From Egerieimonas sp900552095 (GTDB lineage Bacteria; Bacillota; Clostridia; Lachnospirales; Lachnospiraceae), in NCBI GenBank assembly GCA_902469965.1, contig CABREP010000002.1, positions 16,385 to 80,384 on the forward strand: a stretch of 64,000 nucleotides of DNA, given 5' to 3'. The notes beneath the pieces were generated by a model that saw nothing but the letters and a program-made list of their open reading frames with translations, was not told where the DNA came from and made no database searches. The position numbers and the translations under genes were made by a program. This document shows, piece by piece, positions 25,261 to 35,029 of the stretch (within the stretch, counting starts at the first letter, position 1; every line of letters begins with the position of its first letter).

Positions 25261-26433
25261 TCAGTTTACTTTCTTCAAAAAGGTCATCTGACTGTCCTCT
25301 CCTCCGGTCAGCATCCGGTTCACATCGGTAATCATATTTCCCACCACATCCGTAGCCTGATAAAAATACGTTCCGGTGCACCAGACATTTCCTTCCTTTA
25401 CCGCCTTAAAATCTGCCAGCAGCTCACTTTTGGCCACCAGTTCCTCTGTGGTGGAAATGCTTCCATCTATCGTTCCATTGTAGATAAGATAATCTGCATC
25501 CACAGCCGCAGCATAAAATTCCTCCATGGTCATGGAAACGGAAGCGCTCCTGCTCTCCAGATTCTCAAGATTATCAAAAACATAGCGTCCCCCGCCAAGT
25601 TCGATCATCCGCGGAATGTAATCATCTGATTTTCTCACCACCGCCGAACCATCGGTACTGATGTAAAAAAATGCCACCGTCTTCTCCGTGTTAGGAAAAT
25701 CCTTCAAATCAGTGATCACCTGAGCCTGCGGTTCAAAAAAAGCTTCCGCTTCCTCTTCTTTCCCCATCATCACACCGTAAAGTTTGATCCATTCTGTCCT
25801 TCCCAGCGGATGCGTCTCATAACTGGAACGGTCAATAAAAACTGGAATCCCCAGCATTTCTATCATTTCCTGCACCTTCGGGCTGTGAAGGATCATCGTA
25901 GATTCAACCGCCAGATCACAGCCCTGATTTACCAGCAATTCATAATCCGGCTCATCGTATTTTCCCGCAAATAGCATCCGCCCTTCCTCCATAGCTGTCA
26001 CCGCATTTTCAATATACCAGCCGGAGGCCATTGTTCCCGACATCTTCACCGCATCCAGGGCATCCAGCGAATCAAAAAGAGACATCGCCGAAGTCGCAGC
26101 CAGATAAATATGATCCAGGGGCCTGGGAAGAAGAATAATATCTTCCTCCAGTCCTTCCGGCGCTTCTTTTCCCTCCGGTATAACCAGATAGCGGGCGCTG
26201 TCATGCACGTCGATCAGGGCATATCCGCCCTCATAATAGGAAACGTCAAACCCCTCGGCATACTGCAGCTCCATAGAAGACTGGTACGTAAGCCCCGCCA
26301 GTTTCTGCCCGTCATTCTCCTCCTGAAACGCGGAAATTTCTTCATGTTCCCCTGACTCCTTCTGTCCGCAGCCTGCCAGCATTCCCGCCAGCAGGCCTAC
26401 AATCATCAGCCAGATACATCCTTTTTTCTTCAT
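25261..26433 (-). CDS. btuF: ABC transporter substrate-binding lipoprotein (BtuF/FepB type)
   Basis: 390 residues. A lipoprotein signal ends in the lipobox LAGC (Cys22). The mature part has the two lobes of a class III binding protein: the N-lobe about 60-225 (RYLVIPEGKEAPEGLEEDII; DYELLVNQGCDLAVESTMI), a linking helix (WIKLYGVMMGKEEEAEAFF), and the C-lobe about 245-390. It captures the ligand outside the cell for BtuC. Its ATG overlaps the stop of the preceding gene (ATGA), a sign of coupling. It closely resembles the second half of that preceding gene. Confidence 0.88.
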   Translation of the reverse strand: MKKKGCIWLMIVGLLAGMLAGCGQKESGEHEEISAFQEENDGQKLAGLTYQSSMELQYAEGFDVSYYEGGYALIDVHDSARYLVIPEGKEAPEGLEEDIILLPRPLDHIYLAATSAMSLFDSLDALDAVKMSGTMASGWYIENAVTAMEEGRMLFAGKYDEPDYELLVNQGCDLAVESTMILHSPKVQEMIEMLGIPVFIDRSSYETHPLGRTEWIKLYGVMMGKEEEAEAFFEPQAQVITDLKDFPNTEKTVAFFYISTDGSAVVRKSDDYIPRMIELGGGRYVFDNLENLESRSASVSMTMEEFYAAAVDADYLIYNGTIDGSISTTEELVAKSELLADFKAVKEGNVWCTGTYFYQATDVVGNMITDVNRMLTGGEDSQMTFLKKVN

Positions 26434-27572
26434 TTCTGTTCTCCCTCTTCCGCCGCTGCCTCAAAAACAGCTGCTGCCTTCTCTTCACATCCAAGCATAG
26501 CGCCGTATGCCTTGATCCACTCCAACTGTGCCAGTTCCCTCTTTTCATCCGCTGACCGGTCAACGATCATGGGAATCTTCAGCAGAGTCAAATATTCTGC
26601 AGTCTCCTGTAGTTTCTGATTCCGTTTTCGGATCTCTTTCATACGTTCCCCGTCTTCTCCTGTTTCTGTTTTCTCCGGCAGCACTTCTGACGAAAGGATC
26701 ACCAGATCTGTTCCTCTGCTCAGCAGCGTTTTATAATCCAGCTCTTCTCCACTTCCGACAGCTATCTTCTCTGTCTGACCCAGCTGCTTTAAGAAATCCG
26801 GCGTTTCTTCGACCTCCATATAGATTCCCTGTACCGGAAGACGCAGCACAGCCATCTCCTTGTCAAGCCCCGCCGGAATTTCCACCCCTTCGGGAACCAG
26901 CAGATATTTTACCACATTATGCCCATACATCTTTGCTTCTTCCTCCGGCTCTTCTGCCTGAAAAGCCGTATCAGACGCCAGATCGATCTCCAGAAGCGTA
27001 ATCCCTTGATCATAGCGATACAGTTTAAAATATTCCGCATAAGAAAGCTCTGTTTCCTCCTGATACGTCAGTCCTTGGATCTTCGGCGCCTCCTCATCCA
27101 GCATCTCTCCGTCTCCAGCTCCCACGGCAGCGCTTTTTTCTCCGTCAGCCGCTGCCAGATAAACAAAAATACTGTATTCAATCTCATGGGCGGCAGACAT
27201 CTTCGTAGTCATCGCAAAAATCCTGTTATTCTTATTTAATTCTACCGGGATTTCAAACGTGGACGTACTTTCGGTGTTTGTCCCGTAATAAGTCTGTCCA
27301 TTTTCTTTTACATAGCTGTAAGAGCCGCTGCTAAAAACGATGGTCGCATAGGCCTGACCATTCCGGATCATAATTTTATCGCAGAAAATACTCACCCTCC
27401 CGGTTCCTCCTGACCAGGAAAACTTATCCGGTGTATAAACACCATCCCCCAACTCCTGGGCGAGTTCTTCGCCTTCCCGCACTCTTATTCCCATATAAAG
27501 CAGTGCCGCCGTTACCAGCCCCACAATCAACGATACAAACACAACCCTGACCTTTTTTGAATTTCTTTTCAC
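26430..27572 (-). CDS. Membrane-anchored protein: beta domain plus single lobe of a B12-type binding protein
   Basis: 380 residues from a GTG start (27572) preceded by AGGAGAAGG; the longer frame would read through the riboswitch terminator. Parts: a transmembrane anchor (about 9-29), a beta-sandwich-like domain (about 45-145: YTPDKFSWSGGTGRVSIF, then TFEIPVELNKNNRIFAMT) that resembles domains found with haem/cobalamin uptake proteins, and one lobe of a binding protein (about 165-380). That lobe aligns by eye with the N-lobe of the next gene (KYLLVPEGVEIPAGLDKEM, WIKAYGAMLGCEEKAAAVF) but stops where the C-lobe would begin. It is the first gene behind the riboswitch, so a role in ligand capture or hand-over is likely but unproven. 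Confidence 0.75.
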   Translation of the reverse strand: MKRNSKKVRVVFVSLIVGLVTAALLYMGIRVREGEELAQELGDGVYTPDKFSWSGGTGRVSIFCDKIMIRNGQAYATIVFSSGSYSYVKENGQTYYGTNTESTSTFEIPVELNKNNRIFAMTTKMSAAHEIEYSIFVYLAAADGEKSAAVGAGDGEMLDEEAPKIQGLTYQEETELSYAEYFKLYRYDQGITLLEIDLASDTAFQAEEPEEEAKMYGHNVVKYLLVPEGVEIPAGLDKEMAVLRLPVQGIYMEVEETPDFLKQLGQTEKIAVGSGEELDYKTLLSRGTDLVILSSEVLPEKTETGEDGERMKEIRKRNQKLQETAEYLTLLKIPMIVDRSADEKRELAQLEWIKAYGAMLGCEEKAAAVFEAAAEEGEQK

Positions 27573-27660
27573 ATCCTTCTCCTGTTCCGCGGCATCTGCG
27601 CCGCCTGTTGACGGACTTCCGTGGGAAACAGCCCATTTTTCCTGGTATCCGTTGCAAATA

Positions 27661-27695
27661 AATAAAAATACGCCTGCTCCAAAAGAGCAGACGCT
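27661..27695 (-). terminator. Riboswitch-controlled terminator
   Basis: Minus strand GCGTCTGCTC, loop, GAGCAGGCGT, then ATTTTTATTT. It lies between the cobalamin riboswitch and the first start codon, so it is the likely expression platform. Confidence 0.8.
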
Positions 27696-27769
27696 GCATG
27701 CAAAACAGACTGAATCTAAATTCATCGCAAATAATATGAACCCTGTGCTTTCTCCGGAAGCTATTCACC

Positions 27770-27945
27770 ACTCTCAGCAGGTTTCCTGACTTACAGATCT
27801 TCGCCTGACCGCCCCTTCTCACGCCAACGGCATAATGGTTTTTTGCAGCTTAGCTCCCTGATTACAGTGACCGGATCGTTTGAGATTTTCACTCAATTCC
27901 CTTTTATCCGAACAGGATTTCCTGCCCGGCACTGAAAGCCCCTTA
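27770..27945 (-). ncRNA. Cobalamin (B12) riboswitch
   Basis: On the minus strand the element has the B12 box AAGTCAGGAAACCTGC (about 27793-27776), the upstream conserved core GGGAATTGAGTGAAAATC, and the CACTGTAATCAGGG block in the right order. These are the diagnostic parts of the AdoCbl class. With a terminator hairpin downstream it should switch off the transport operon when B12 is plentiful. Confidence 0.92.
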
Positions 27946-28004
27946 TTTTTTCTTCATTGTAACAAATCCTCTGACAGATTGCAAGGATATCCCCTTCCTA
28001 TCCT

Positions 28005-28838
28005 CTATAAAAACAGCTCCCCGTCAAAAACAGTCACTGCCGGCCCCGTCATATAAACCAGGTTTTCTTCCCGATCCCAGTAAATGTCCAGATCTCCTCC
28101 CAGGAGTTTCACCGTCACTCTGTCTTCGGTATAGCCATTTAAAATGCAGGCCACCGCTACCGCACAGGCCCCGGTTCCGCAGGCCAGTGTTTCGCCGGAA
28201 CCGCGTTCCCACACCCTCATCTCTGCTGTATGCCGGTCGATCACCCGGACAAATTCTGTGTTGACCCGATCCGGAAAAGCCGCGTGATGTTCAAATCCCG
28301 GACCAATCTTCTCCAGATCCAGCCCTCTTACATCCTCCACAAAGGTCACCGCATGGGGATTCCCCATGGAAACACCTGTAATCTTCCAGATCTTTCCCTC
28401 CACCTCAAGCGGCATCTGCAGCACTCTTTTCTCCTCCGCCGCAATCGGGATCTTATCCGGATCCAATACAGGAGATCCCATATTCACCTTTACCCTTGCC
28501 ACTTTTCCATTTTCCACTGTAAGATGAAGCGTTTTTATCCCGCTCCTGGTCGCAACAGTAAGTACTTCTTTTTTTACCAGTCCATAATCATAAACATACT
28601 TTGCCACACACCGGATGCCGTTTCCGCACATGGCTCCCTGTGAACCGTCCGCATTATACATCTCCATCTCACAGTCTGCCAGCGGCGTAGGCTTAATCAG
28701 GATGAGTCCGTCCGCTCCCACGCCAAAGTTCCGGTTACTGACAAATTTTGCCAGTTCGGAAGGATTTTCTACCTTTTCCTGAAAGCAGTTGACGTATACA
28801 TAGTCATTTCCCAGCCCCTGCATTTTTGTAAATTTCAT
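28005..28838 (-). CDS. dapF: Diaminopimelate epimerase
   Basis: 277 residues. The two catalytic cysteines lie in MCGNGIRCVAKY and ACGTGACAVAVA, and the start MKFTKMQGLGNDYVYVN is classic. It interconverts LL- and meso-diaminopimelate for peptidoglycan and lysine. Ribosome site GGAGAAGG upstream. No other lysine-pathway gene is nearby. It is separated from the B12 operon by the riboswitch region. Confidence 0.97.
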   Translation of the reverse strand: MKFTKMQGLGNDYVYVNCFQEKVENPSELAKFVSNRNFGVGADGLILIKPTPLADCEMEMYNADGSQGAMCGNGIRCVAKYVYDYGLVKKEVLTVATRSGIKTLHLTVENGKVARVKVNMGSPVLDPDKIPIAAEEKRVLQMPLEVEGKIWKITGVSMGNPHAVTFVEDVRGLDLEKIGPGFEHHAAFPDRVNTEFVRVIDRHTAEMRVWERGSGETLACGTGACAVAVACILNGYTEDRVTVKLLGGDLDIYWDREENLVYMTGPAVTVFDGELFL

Positions 28839-28909
28839 AACCTTCTCCTCCTCGTTTTTCTGGGTTCATCATAACAACCGCAACTTTATTTGTCAATTCC
28901 CGCCTTTTA

Positions 28910-28938
28910 TTGACAAACCTGTTTTTTCTCTATAGAAT
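28910..28938 (+). promoter_or_regulatory. Predicted sigma-A promoter of purine permease
   Basis: TTGACA (28910-28915), 17 bases, TAGAAT (28933-28938); leader about 45 bases, too short for a purine riboswitch. Confidence 0.7.
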
Positions 28939-28990
28939 AAACTTTGTTCACATACAATCTATTTCAATCATTCATGAGGGAGGAACACAC

Positions 28991-30364
28991 ATGTTTGAAA
29001 AGCTCTTTAAGCTCAAAGAGAATCACACTACGGCAAAAACAGAGATCATGGCCGGGATCACAACCTTTATGACCATGGCTTACATCCTTGCCGTAAACCC
29101 CAGCACCATGACAGCCTTCAATGATGTTCTCGGTCTGGAGGGCGCAGCCCGGATGAATCCCAGCGGCGTCTTCATGGCTACCGCTCTGGCTGCTGTTGTT
29201 GGTACACTGATCATGGCTTTCGCCGCCAACTATCCTTTCGCTCTGGCACCTGGAATGGGATTAAATGCCTATTTCTGCTGGACCGTTGTTGTAGGCATGG
29301 GCTACAGCTGGCAGACTGCCCTGACCGCTGTATTTGTGGAAGGTCTGATCTTTATCCTGCTGTCACTGACCAATGTGCGGGAAGCTATATTTAATGCCAT
29401 TCCCCAGACCCTGAAACTGGCGGTAAGCTGCGGTATCGGCCTTTTCATCGCTTTCATCGGTCTTCAGAATGCAAAGATTGTGGCAAATAATGATGCAACC
29501 TTAGTATCTTTCTACGATTTCAGCAAAGATACCTTCTCCACAGAAGGAATCGGCGTACTTCTGGCTATCATCGGTACTCTGATCACCGCCTTTCTGGTGA
29601 TCCGTCAGGTGAAAGGCGGAATCCTTCTCGGAATCCTGATCACCTGGGTACTTGGCATCATCTGTCAGCTCACCGGACTTTATCAGGGTGCTTCCCTGCT
29701 TCCGGATTTTTCTCAGGGACTGCAGATCGGCTCCATCGCTGACGTTGCCTTTAAACTGGATTTTTCCAATATTTTCTCCCTGGATTTCCTGGTAGTTGTC
29801 TTTGCCTTCTTATTTGTGGATATGTTCGACACGCTGGGAACTCTGATCGGCGTGGCATCCAAAGCAGATATGCTGGATGAAAAAGGACGTCTGCCCCGGA
29901 TCCGCGGTGCCCTTTTTGCCGATGCCATCGCTACAGTATTTGGCGCTCTGATGGGAACCTCCACCACAACTACCTTCGTGGAAAGCGCCACCGGTGTGAC
30001 AGAAGGCGGAAGAACGGGACTTACTTCCTTTACGGTTGCTGTCCTGTTTGGACTCTCCATCTTCCTCTCCCCGGTTTTCCTGGCAATTCCTTCCTTCGCC
30101 ACAGCTCCGGCTCTGATCATCGTAGGATTCTACATGATGGGCTCTGTGATGAAGATCAACTTTGACGACTTTGCAGAGGCGATTCCCGCCTACATCTGCA
30201 TCCTGGCAATGCCTTTCTTCTATAGTATTTCCGAAGGTATCGCCATGGGCGTAATCACCTATGTGATCCTCAACGTATGTACTGGAAAGGCTAAAGAGAA
30301 AAAGATCAGCCTGCTGATGTATGTTCTGGCTATTCTCTTTGTACTGAAATACATCTTCCTGTAA
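28991..30364 (+). CDS. NCS2 family purine (hypoxanthine/guanine type) permease
   Basis: 457 residues with 12-14 transmembrane segments. It belongs to the AzgA/PbuG branch: the start FKLKENHTTAKTEIMAGITT and FMTMAYILAVNPSTM, then MGTSTTTTFVESATGVTEGG in the second half. It imports purine bases by proton symport. I use the ATG at 28991, preceded by GAGGGAGGA; the upstream extension falls in the promoter. A strong terminator follows. The exact base transported is not certain. Confidence 0.93.
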   Translation: MFEKLFKLKENHTTAKTEIMAGITTFMTMAYILAVNPSTMTAFNDVLGLEGAARMNPSGVFMATALAAVVGTLIMAFAANYPFALAPGMGLNAYFCWTVVVGMGYSWQTALTAVFVEGLIFILLSLTNVREAIFNAIPQTLKLAVSCGIGLFIAFIGLQNAKIVANNDATLVSFYDFSKDTFSTEGIGVLLAIIGTLITAFLVIRQVKGGILLGILITWVLGIICQLTGLYQGASLLPDFSQGLQIGSIADVAFKLDFSNIFSLDFLVVVFAFLFVDMFDTLGTLIGVASKADMLDEKGRLPRIRGALFADAIATVFGALMGTSTTTTFVESATGVTEGGRTGLTSFTVAVLFGLSIFLSPVFLAIPSFATAPALIIVGFYMMGSVMKINFDDFAEAIPAYICILAMPFFYSISEGIAMGVITYVILNVCTGKAKEKKISLLMYVLAILFVLKYIFL

Positions 30365-30403
30365 AAAACAGGGCGCACCGCACCTGAGGAAATCCTTTCT
30401 AAT

Positions 30404-30451
30404 AAAAAAGAGTTGTGAAAGACAAATTTATACTTTTCACAACTCTTTTTT
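30404..30451 (+). terminator. Terminator after purine permease gene
   Basis: A perfect 18-bp stem (AAAAAAGAGTTGTGAAAG with its complement) and a T run; it also faces the end of the AraC gene. Confidence 0.9.
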
Positions 30452-30508
30452 AAGTTACTGTCAAAACACTTCCCAATTATCAAATCCCTGACCAAGTCTT
30501 TATCCCGG

Positions 30509-31360
30509 TTACTCTGACAAAATAATAGAAGTATCTAAAGTGGGATCAAATTTCATTTCTTCCGCAACAAAAGCCTTCCGGTTCAGCGAAAACTCCGCCG
30601 GCAGGCCCCTGGGCGCATATCCCGTAATATCTTTAAAAGCCCTGTTAAAATTGCGCAGCGTATTAAATCCGCAGCGCGCCATCAGATCCGCCATCGTAAT
30701 ATCTTCCCTTCCTCTGAGCAGTTCGATTGCTCGATCCACCCGCAAAATATTCATATAACGAGAAAATGTAATTCCTGTCATATGTTTGAAGTAACGTGAA
30801 AAATAAGATTCCGACATATTCATAAATGCAGCAGCATCCTCAAACCGGTATTCATCACAGTGCTGCTCCAATAAAACAAGAAGCTGTCTGTAATGCGTCA
30901 GCGTTGGCTGCACAGTACGCACACCAGTTTCCATCTGCTCCCCGCGAAAAATATCCGCAAGAAGAGATATAAGAAGAGCATTCAATTTTTCGGCATAAAA
31001 AAGCTGCTTTTTCTGGTATTCCACATTCAACTCATTCATCCGCTCACAGGCATGATAACGATCTGTAAAGATAGGCCTTTTCAGATAACAAGGAGTATGA
31101 AACACCTCTCCAAACTGTGCCACTGCAATAGAACTGTCAGCCGTACCTCGAATACTATGAACACTCTCACTGCAAAAAAAGGCACATTCTCCCCTCTGCA
31201 GTTTATAAAAATTTCCATCCAGCATAATATCTGCCGATCCTTCCTGGCAGACAACAAGTTCATTTTCAAAATGCCAGTGAGCCATATTGCACAGATTTTT
31301 GTAGCGGTGTATCCACACCTGCACCTCTTTATCAAAAATACGCCTTTCCTGTTTTGCCAT
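30509..31360 (-). CDS. AraC family transcriptional regulator
   Basis: 283 residues. An N-terminal cupin-type sensor (about 15-100; WHFENELVVCQEGSADIM) and a C-terminal double helix-turn-helix (about 165-265; YFSRYFKHMTGITFSRYMN and ADLMARCGFNTLRNFNRAFK). Such proteins bind a sugar and activate nearby operons. It is divergent from the membrane hydrolase and araA genes across a 274-bp AT-rich gap, so it is the best candidate for their activator, with arabinose or a derived sugar as signal. This assignment is inference. Confidence 0.88.
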   Translation of the reverse strand: MAKQERRIFDKEVQVWIHRYKNLCNMAHWHFENELVVCQEGSADIMLDGNFYKLQRGECAFFCSESVHSIRGTADSSIAVAQFGEVFHTPCYLKRPIFTDRYHACERMNELNVEYQKKQLFYAEKLNALLISLLADIFRGEQMETGVRTVQPTLTHYRQLLVLLEQHCDEYRFEDAAAFMNMSESYFSRYFKHMTGITFSRYMNILRVDRAIELLRGREDITMADLMARCGFNTLRNFNRAFKDITGYAPRGLPAEFSLNRKAFVAEEMKFDPTLDTSIILSE

Positions 31361-31634
31361 TTTTCCTCACCTCTGTTATCAGTATGGCAGATTTGTGAAA
31401 AAAGGTCAATAAATGTCCATAATACGGCAAATAAATTCTTTCACTCCAAGTATAAATATTGTATATTTTAGTTAAAGATATTTATTTTTTGTGCAATTCA
31501 GCGGATATTACAAGAAAGTCATTATAATATTCGTACAACTAAAAAGCAAATGCCGGCATGCAGTTTTTAATTTGCACTAAATATCTGAAAGCAGAGAAAT
31601 AAAACAAAAAATTCATAGTAAAGGAGAGGATTCT

Positions 31635-33413
31635 ATGGTAAAGGCTAGTAAAAAATCTTATATTTTCTGTGCAGTCGCTATTGTACTCATTCTTATTGGG
31701 AGTATATTGTCCAAAGCAATTGACACCAATTTTGGAACCGTAAAAACTGAACGCCTATATTTGACAAACGACAATGGTTACACCGTAAGTGCCAAACTCT
31801 ATATCCCTGATACAGCTGAAAAAGAGACTCCGGCTCCCGCTATGATCATTTGCCCAGGCGGAGACAATCCTTCTGATCTTTCTACCCCTTGGGCAAGCGA
31901 GCTCGCAAGAAGAGGCTTCGTAGTGGCTCTGGCGGATTACACCGGCTGTGGCGATACGGAAGTCGATGGAGAATCACAGTACTGGACCAACAATGGGGCA
32001 ATGGAACTGGATACCATTTATGATTATCTCGCCTCACGCCCCTTTGTAGATGACTCACAGATTGGAGTCGCCGGACACTCTATGGGCTCTCTTTACAGCT
32101 ACCGTCTGTCAACCAAGCGACCTGTTTCCCTTGTAATCTCTGATGTTCTCTATACCGATGCGCTGCCGGAATATGATTTTAATTTCGTTCAGATTTCCGC
32201 CACCCACGATGAGGGACTCCTAGCCAGACTTGAGAATTTTGAAGATATTTTTTCAGATAAGTTTCTGACAGACCTTTTTGGTACAGATAAAATTGAACCC
32301 GGTAAACTCTACGGTTCCTGGGAAGAAAATAATGCCCGCATTTTCTATACGCTCAATCAGACTCATGCAGATGATCTGTATTCCAAAAATATGATTCAGT
32401 TAATCAACGATTCCGCCATGAAGAGCATGGACGCTCCTGATCCGCTTCCGGTGAAAGATATGATTTACGGCTGGAATTATGCGGCAATGTTTTTAATCCT
32501 AGCAGGAATTGTTATCCTTTTGTTCTCCACGGCATCTATTTTATTAGACTGCGGTATGTTCTGTTCCCTGAAGCTGAGCGCTCCAAAAGTTACCGCCGGA
32601 TTTGAATATAAATCCAAAGGTTGGTGGATCTCCGCTGTCATCCTCACCCTAATCCCGGTAATCTTTTTCTTCCCGGGCACTGCGACTGGAAATAAGATGC
32701 AGTCAACCTCCCTTTTCCAGCTTGGCACTACACCAAACGGATATTTAATCTGGAGCCTTTTTGCCGCTTGCGGTATGCTGATATTTTTCCTCATTTACCA
32801 TTTCCGATTCGGAAAAAAATTAAAATGCAGCGCAGCAAGCTATGGACTTGCCACCTCGGAAGAAGAACGCTTTTCCATCGGATATATTATCCGCTCTGCA
32901 ATTTTTGCCCTCATTCTTTTCATGCTGGGCTACTATGTGATCATGCTTGTTTACCGTTATGCAAATACAGACGTGCACACCCTTACTGCCAGCTTCCGCT
33001 TACTCAATGGTTCCAAATGTGCAACCCTGCCCTGGTATTTTATCGGTATGCTGCCTTATTTTGCCCTTGTAATGCTGGCGGGAAGTATTTTGAAATTTGA
33101 TGGAGATGTAAGCAAAGGAAAGAAAATGGTAAAATCGATAATTCTGGGATCTGTTATCGGACTTGTGGGAATGCTTGTTCTTTTTATTTTCCACGAGGTA
33201 ACCCTCCGCCTTGACGGGCCATTTTATACAGAAAACTTTGCACATTTTTATTTGCTGCTACTCTCCAATATGATCCCTCAGTTTACCGTTGCTTCCGCAC
33301 TGGCGATCTTTATCAAGCGGAAAACTAACAGCATCATTCCTGGAATCTTTATCGGCGGTGCGCTGATCGCCTATGGCCTGGTAAGTTCTAACAGTATTGC
33401 AATGATCATCTGA
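31635..33413 (+). CDS. Alpha/beta hydrolase fused to a multi-helix membrane domain
   Basis: 592 residues. One N-terminal helix (about 9-27), a serine hydrolase domain (about 35-275) with the nucleophile elbow GHSMGS (Ser149) and a likely catalytic His near 244 (QTHADDL), then eight predicted transmembrane helices from about 282 to 590. The hydrolase part would lie between two membrane anchors, probably outside the cell. Ribosome site AAAGGAGAGG. It is followed 52 bases later by araA, probably one transcript. It may remove acyl groups or act on a lipid or glycan. The substrate is unknown. Confidence 0.75.
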   Translation: MVKASKKSYIFCAVAIVLILIGSILSKAIDTNFGTVKTERLYLTNDNGYTVSAKLYIPDTAEKETPAPAMIICPGGDNPSDLSTPWASELARRGFVVALADYTGCGDTEVDGESQYWTNNGAMELDTIYDYLASRPFVDDSQIGVAGHSMGSLYSYRLSTKRPVSLVISDVLYTDALPEYDFNFVQISATHDEGLLARLENFEDIFSDKFLTDLFGTDKIEPGKLYGSWEENNARIFYTLNQTHADDLYSKNMIQLINDSAMKSMDAPDPLPVKDMIYGWNYAAMFLILAGIVILLFSTASILLDCGMFCSLKLSAPKVTAGFEYKSKGWWISAVILTLIPVIFFFPGTATGNKMQSTSLFQLGTTPNGYLIWSLFAACGMLIFFLIYHFRFGKKLKCSAASYGLATSEEERFSIGYIIRSAIFALILFMLGYYVIMLVYRYANTDVHTLTASFRLLNGSKCATLPWYFIGMLPYFALVMLAGSILKFDGDVSKGKKMVKSIILGSVIGLVGMLVLFIFHEVTLRLDGPFYTENFAHFYLLLLSNMIPQFTVASALAIFIKRKTNSIIPGIFIGGALIAYGLVSSNSIAMII

Positions 33414-33465
33414 CATTTGCCTCAAAAAATTTTGCCAAAAACAAACCAGCAAGGAGGAAGAACAC

Positions 33466-34941
33466 ATGCACATGAAAGATTATGAATTTTGGTTCCTTGT
33501 GGGAAGCCAGCTGCTATATGGCCCGGAGGTTTTGGAAACGGTATCCACCCGCGCAGAAAAAATGACTGCCGAGCTGAATACTTCCGGTAATCTGCCCTGT
33601 CACCTAATATATAAAGCAGTCGTAAAAACAAACGAAGAAATTACAGATATCATAAAACAGGCAAACTATGATCCGCACTGTGCAGGAATTATCACCTGGT
33701 GTCACACCTTCAGTCCCAGTAAAATGTGGATTAACGGCTTTCATACCCTGCAAAAGCCTTACTGTCATCTGGCTACCCAGTATAACCGGGAAATTCCAAA
33801 CGAAGACATTGATATGGATTTTATGAATCTCAACCAGGCTGCCCATGGCGACCGCGAACATGGTTTTCTCGGTTCCCGTCTGCGCATGCCACGCAAAATC
33901 ATTGCCGGACACTGGCAGTCTGAATCTGTCCAGAAACGTATCGGAAACTGGATGCGCGCCGCAGTCGGCGCGGCCTTCAGTAAAAATTTGAAAATAATGC
34001 GGTTTGGTGATAATATGCGTGAGGTAGCTGTTACCGAGGGAGACAAAATAGAAGCACAGACCAAACTGGGCTGGCAGGTAAATACCTGGCCGGTGGGGCA
34101 ACTGGCAGAAGTCATAAACAGCGTAAGCAGCGATGAAATTCTTGCACTTATGAATACCTATCAGGATCAATATGATTTTGCGACAGATGACCTGGAAGCC
34201 GTACGCTATCAGGCTCGGGAAGAAATTGCCATAAAGAAAATGATGGATGCCGAAAGCTGCATGGCATTTACCAATACTTTTCAGGATTTATACGGGATGC
34301 GCCAGCTTCCCGGACTTGCAAGTCAGCATTTGATGGCGCAGGGCTATGGTTACGGAGGAGAAGGTGACTGGAAGACGGCCGCTATGACGGCCATACTCAA
34401 GGCAATGAGCGAAGGCCAGACCGGAGGTACTGCCTTCATGGAAGATTACACCTACCATTTTTCTGATACTGATTCTTACAGTCTGGGCGCTCATATGCTG
34501 GAAGTCTGCCCCAGTGTGGCGGCTTCCCGTCCCCGCATTGAAGTTCATCCCCTTGGGATTGGCGGCCGCGAAGCGCCTGCCCGGCTTGTATTTGAAGGTC
34601 ACGAGGGGGCAGCCATTGTAGTAAGTCTTGTAGACATGGGAGGGCGTTTTCGGCTGATTTGCCAGGATATCCTCTGTGTGAAACCCATTCTTCCGATGCC
34701 ACATCTTCCAGTAGCCCGCGTAATGTGGCAGGCACTACCCAATCTGGAAACTGGTATAGAATGTTGGATTCAAGCCGGAGGATCGCACCATACGGTTCTA
34801 AGCTATGACGTAACCGCAGAACAAATGCAGGACTGGGCACGTATCATGGATATTGAATTTGTCCATATTACAAAAAATACTACTGCTGAAAAGTTAGAAT
34901 CGGAACTTATGCTATCTGAACTTATATGGAAATTCCGATAG
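33466..34941 (+). CDS. araA: L-arabinose isomerase
   Basis: 491 residues, normal size. The catalytic glutamates lie in GYGGEGDWKTA and FMEDYTYHF, and the metal-binding histidines in GAHMLEVCP and GGSHHTVLS; the N-terminal YEFWFLVGSQLLYGPE block is also typical. It converts L-arabinose to L-ribulose. The start has AGGAGG eight bases upstream. araB and araD are absent here, which is unusual, since the three often sit together. It shares a likely transcript with the membrane hydrolase gene. Confidence 0.96.
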   Translation: MHMKDYEFWFLVGSQLLYGPEVLETVSTRAEKMTAELNTSGNLPCHLIYKAVVKTNEEITDIIKQANYDPHCAGIITWCHTFSPSKMWINGFHTLQKPYCHLATQYNREIPNEDIDMDFMNLNQAAHGDREHGFLGSRLRMPRKIIAGHWQSESVQKRIGNWMRAAVGAAFSKNLKIMRFGDNMREVAVTEGDKIEAQTKLGWQVNTWPVGQLAEVINSVSSDEILALMNTYQDQYDFATDDLEAVRYQAREEIAIKKMMDAESCMAFTNTFQDLYGMRQLPGLASQHLMAQGYGYGGEGDWKTAAMTAILKAMSEGQTGGTAFMEDYTYHFSDTDSYSLGAHMLEVCPSVAASRPRIEVHPLGIGGREAPARLVFEGHEGAAIVVSLVDMGGRFRLICQDILCVKPILPMPHLPVARVMWQALPNLETGIECWIQAGGSHHTVLSYDVTAEQMQDWARIMDIEFVHITKNTTAEKLESELMLSELIWKFR

Positions 34942-35029
34942 CATACCCTTGGAAATGTTTTAATGCATATGCATTCTCCCTGCTTCTTTTGCATATACGT
35001 ATAGTAATTTCCGGCTTCTGGAGTCTATT

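Noticed and set aside
26430..27725. Longer N-terminus (51 extra residues) for the lobe-only binding protein.
   Set aside because: These codons overlap the riboswitch terminator; the GTG at 27572 has a good ribosome site.
28916..28990. Possible purine riboswitch before the NCS2 permease.
   Set aside because: The leader is only about 45 nt and lacks the conserved purine aptamer core.
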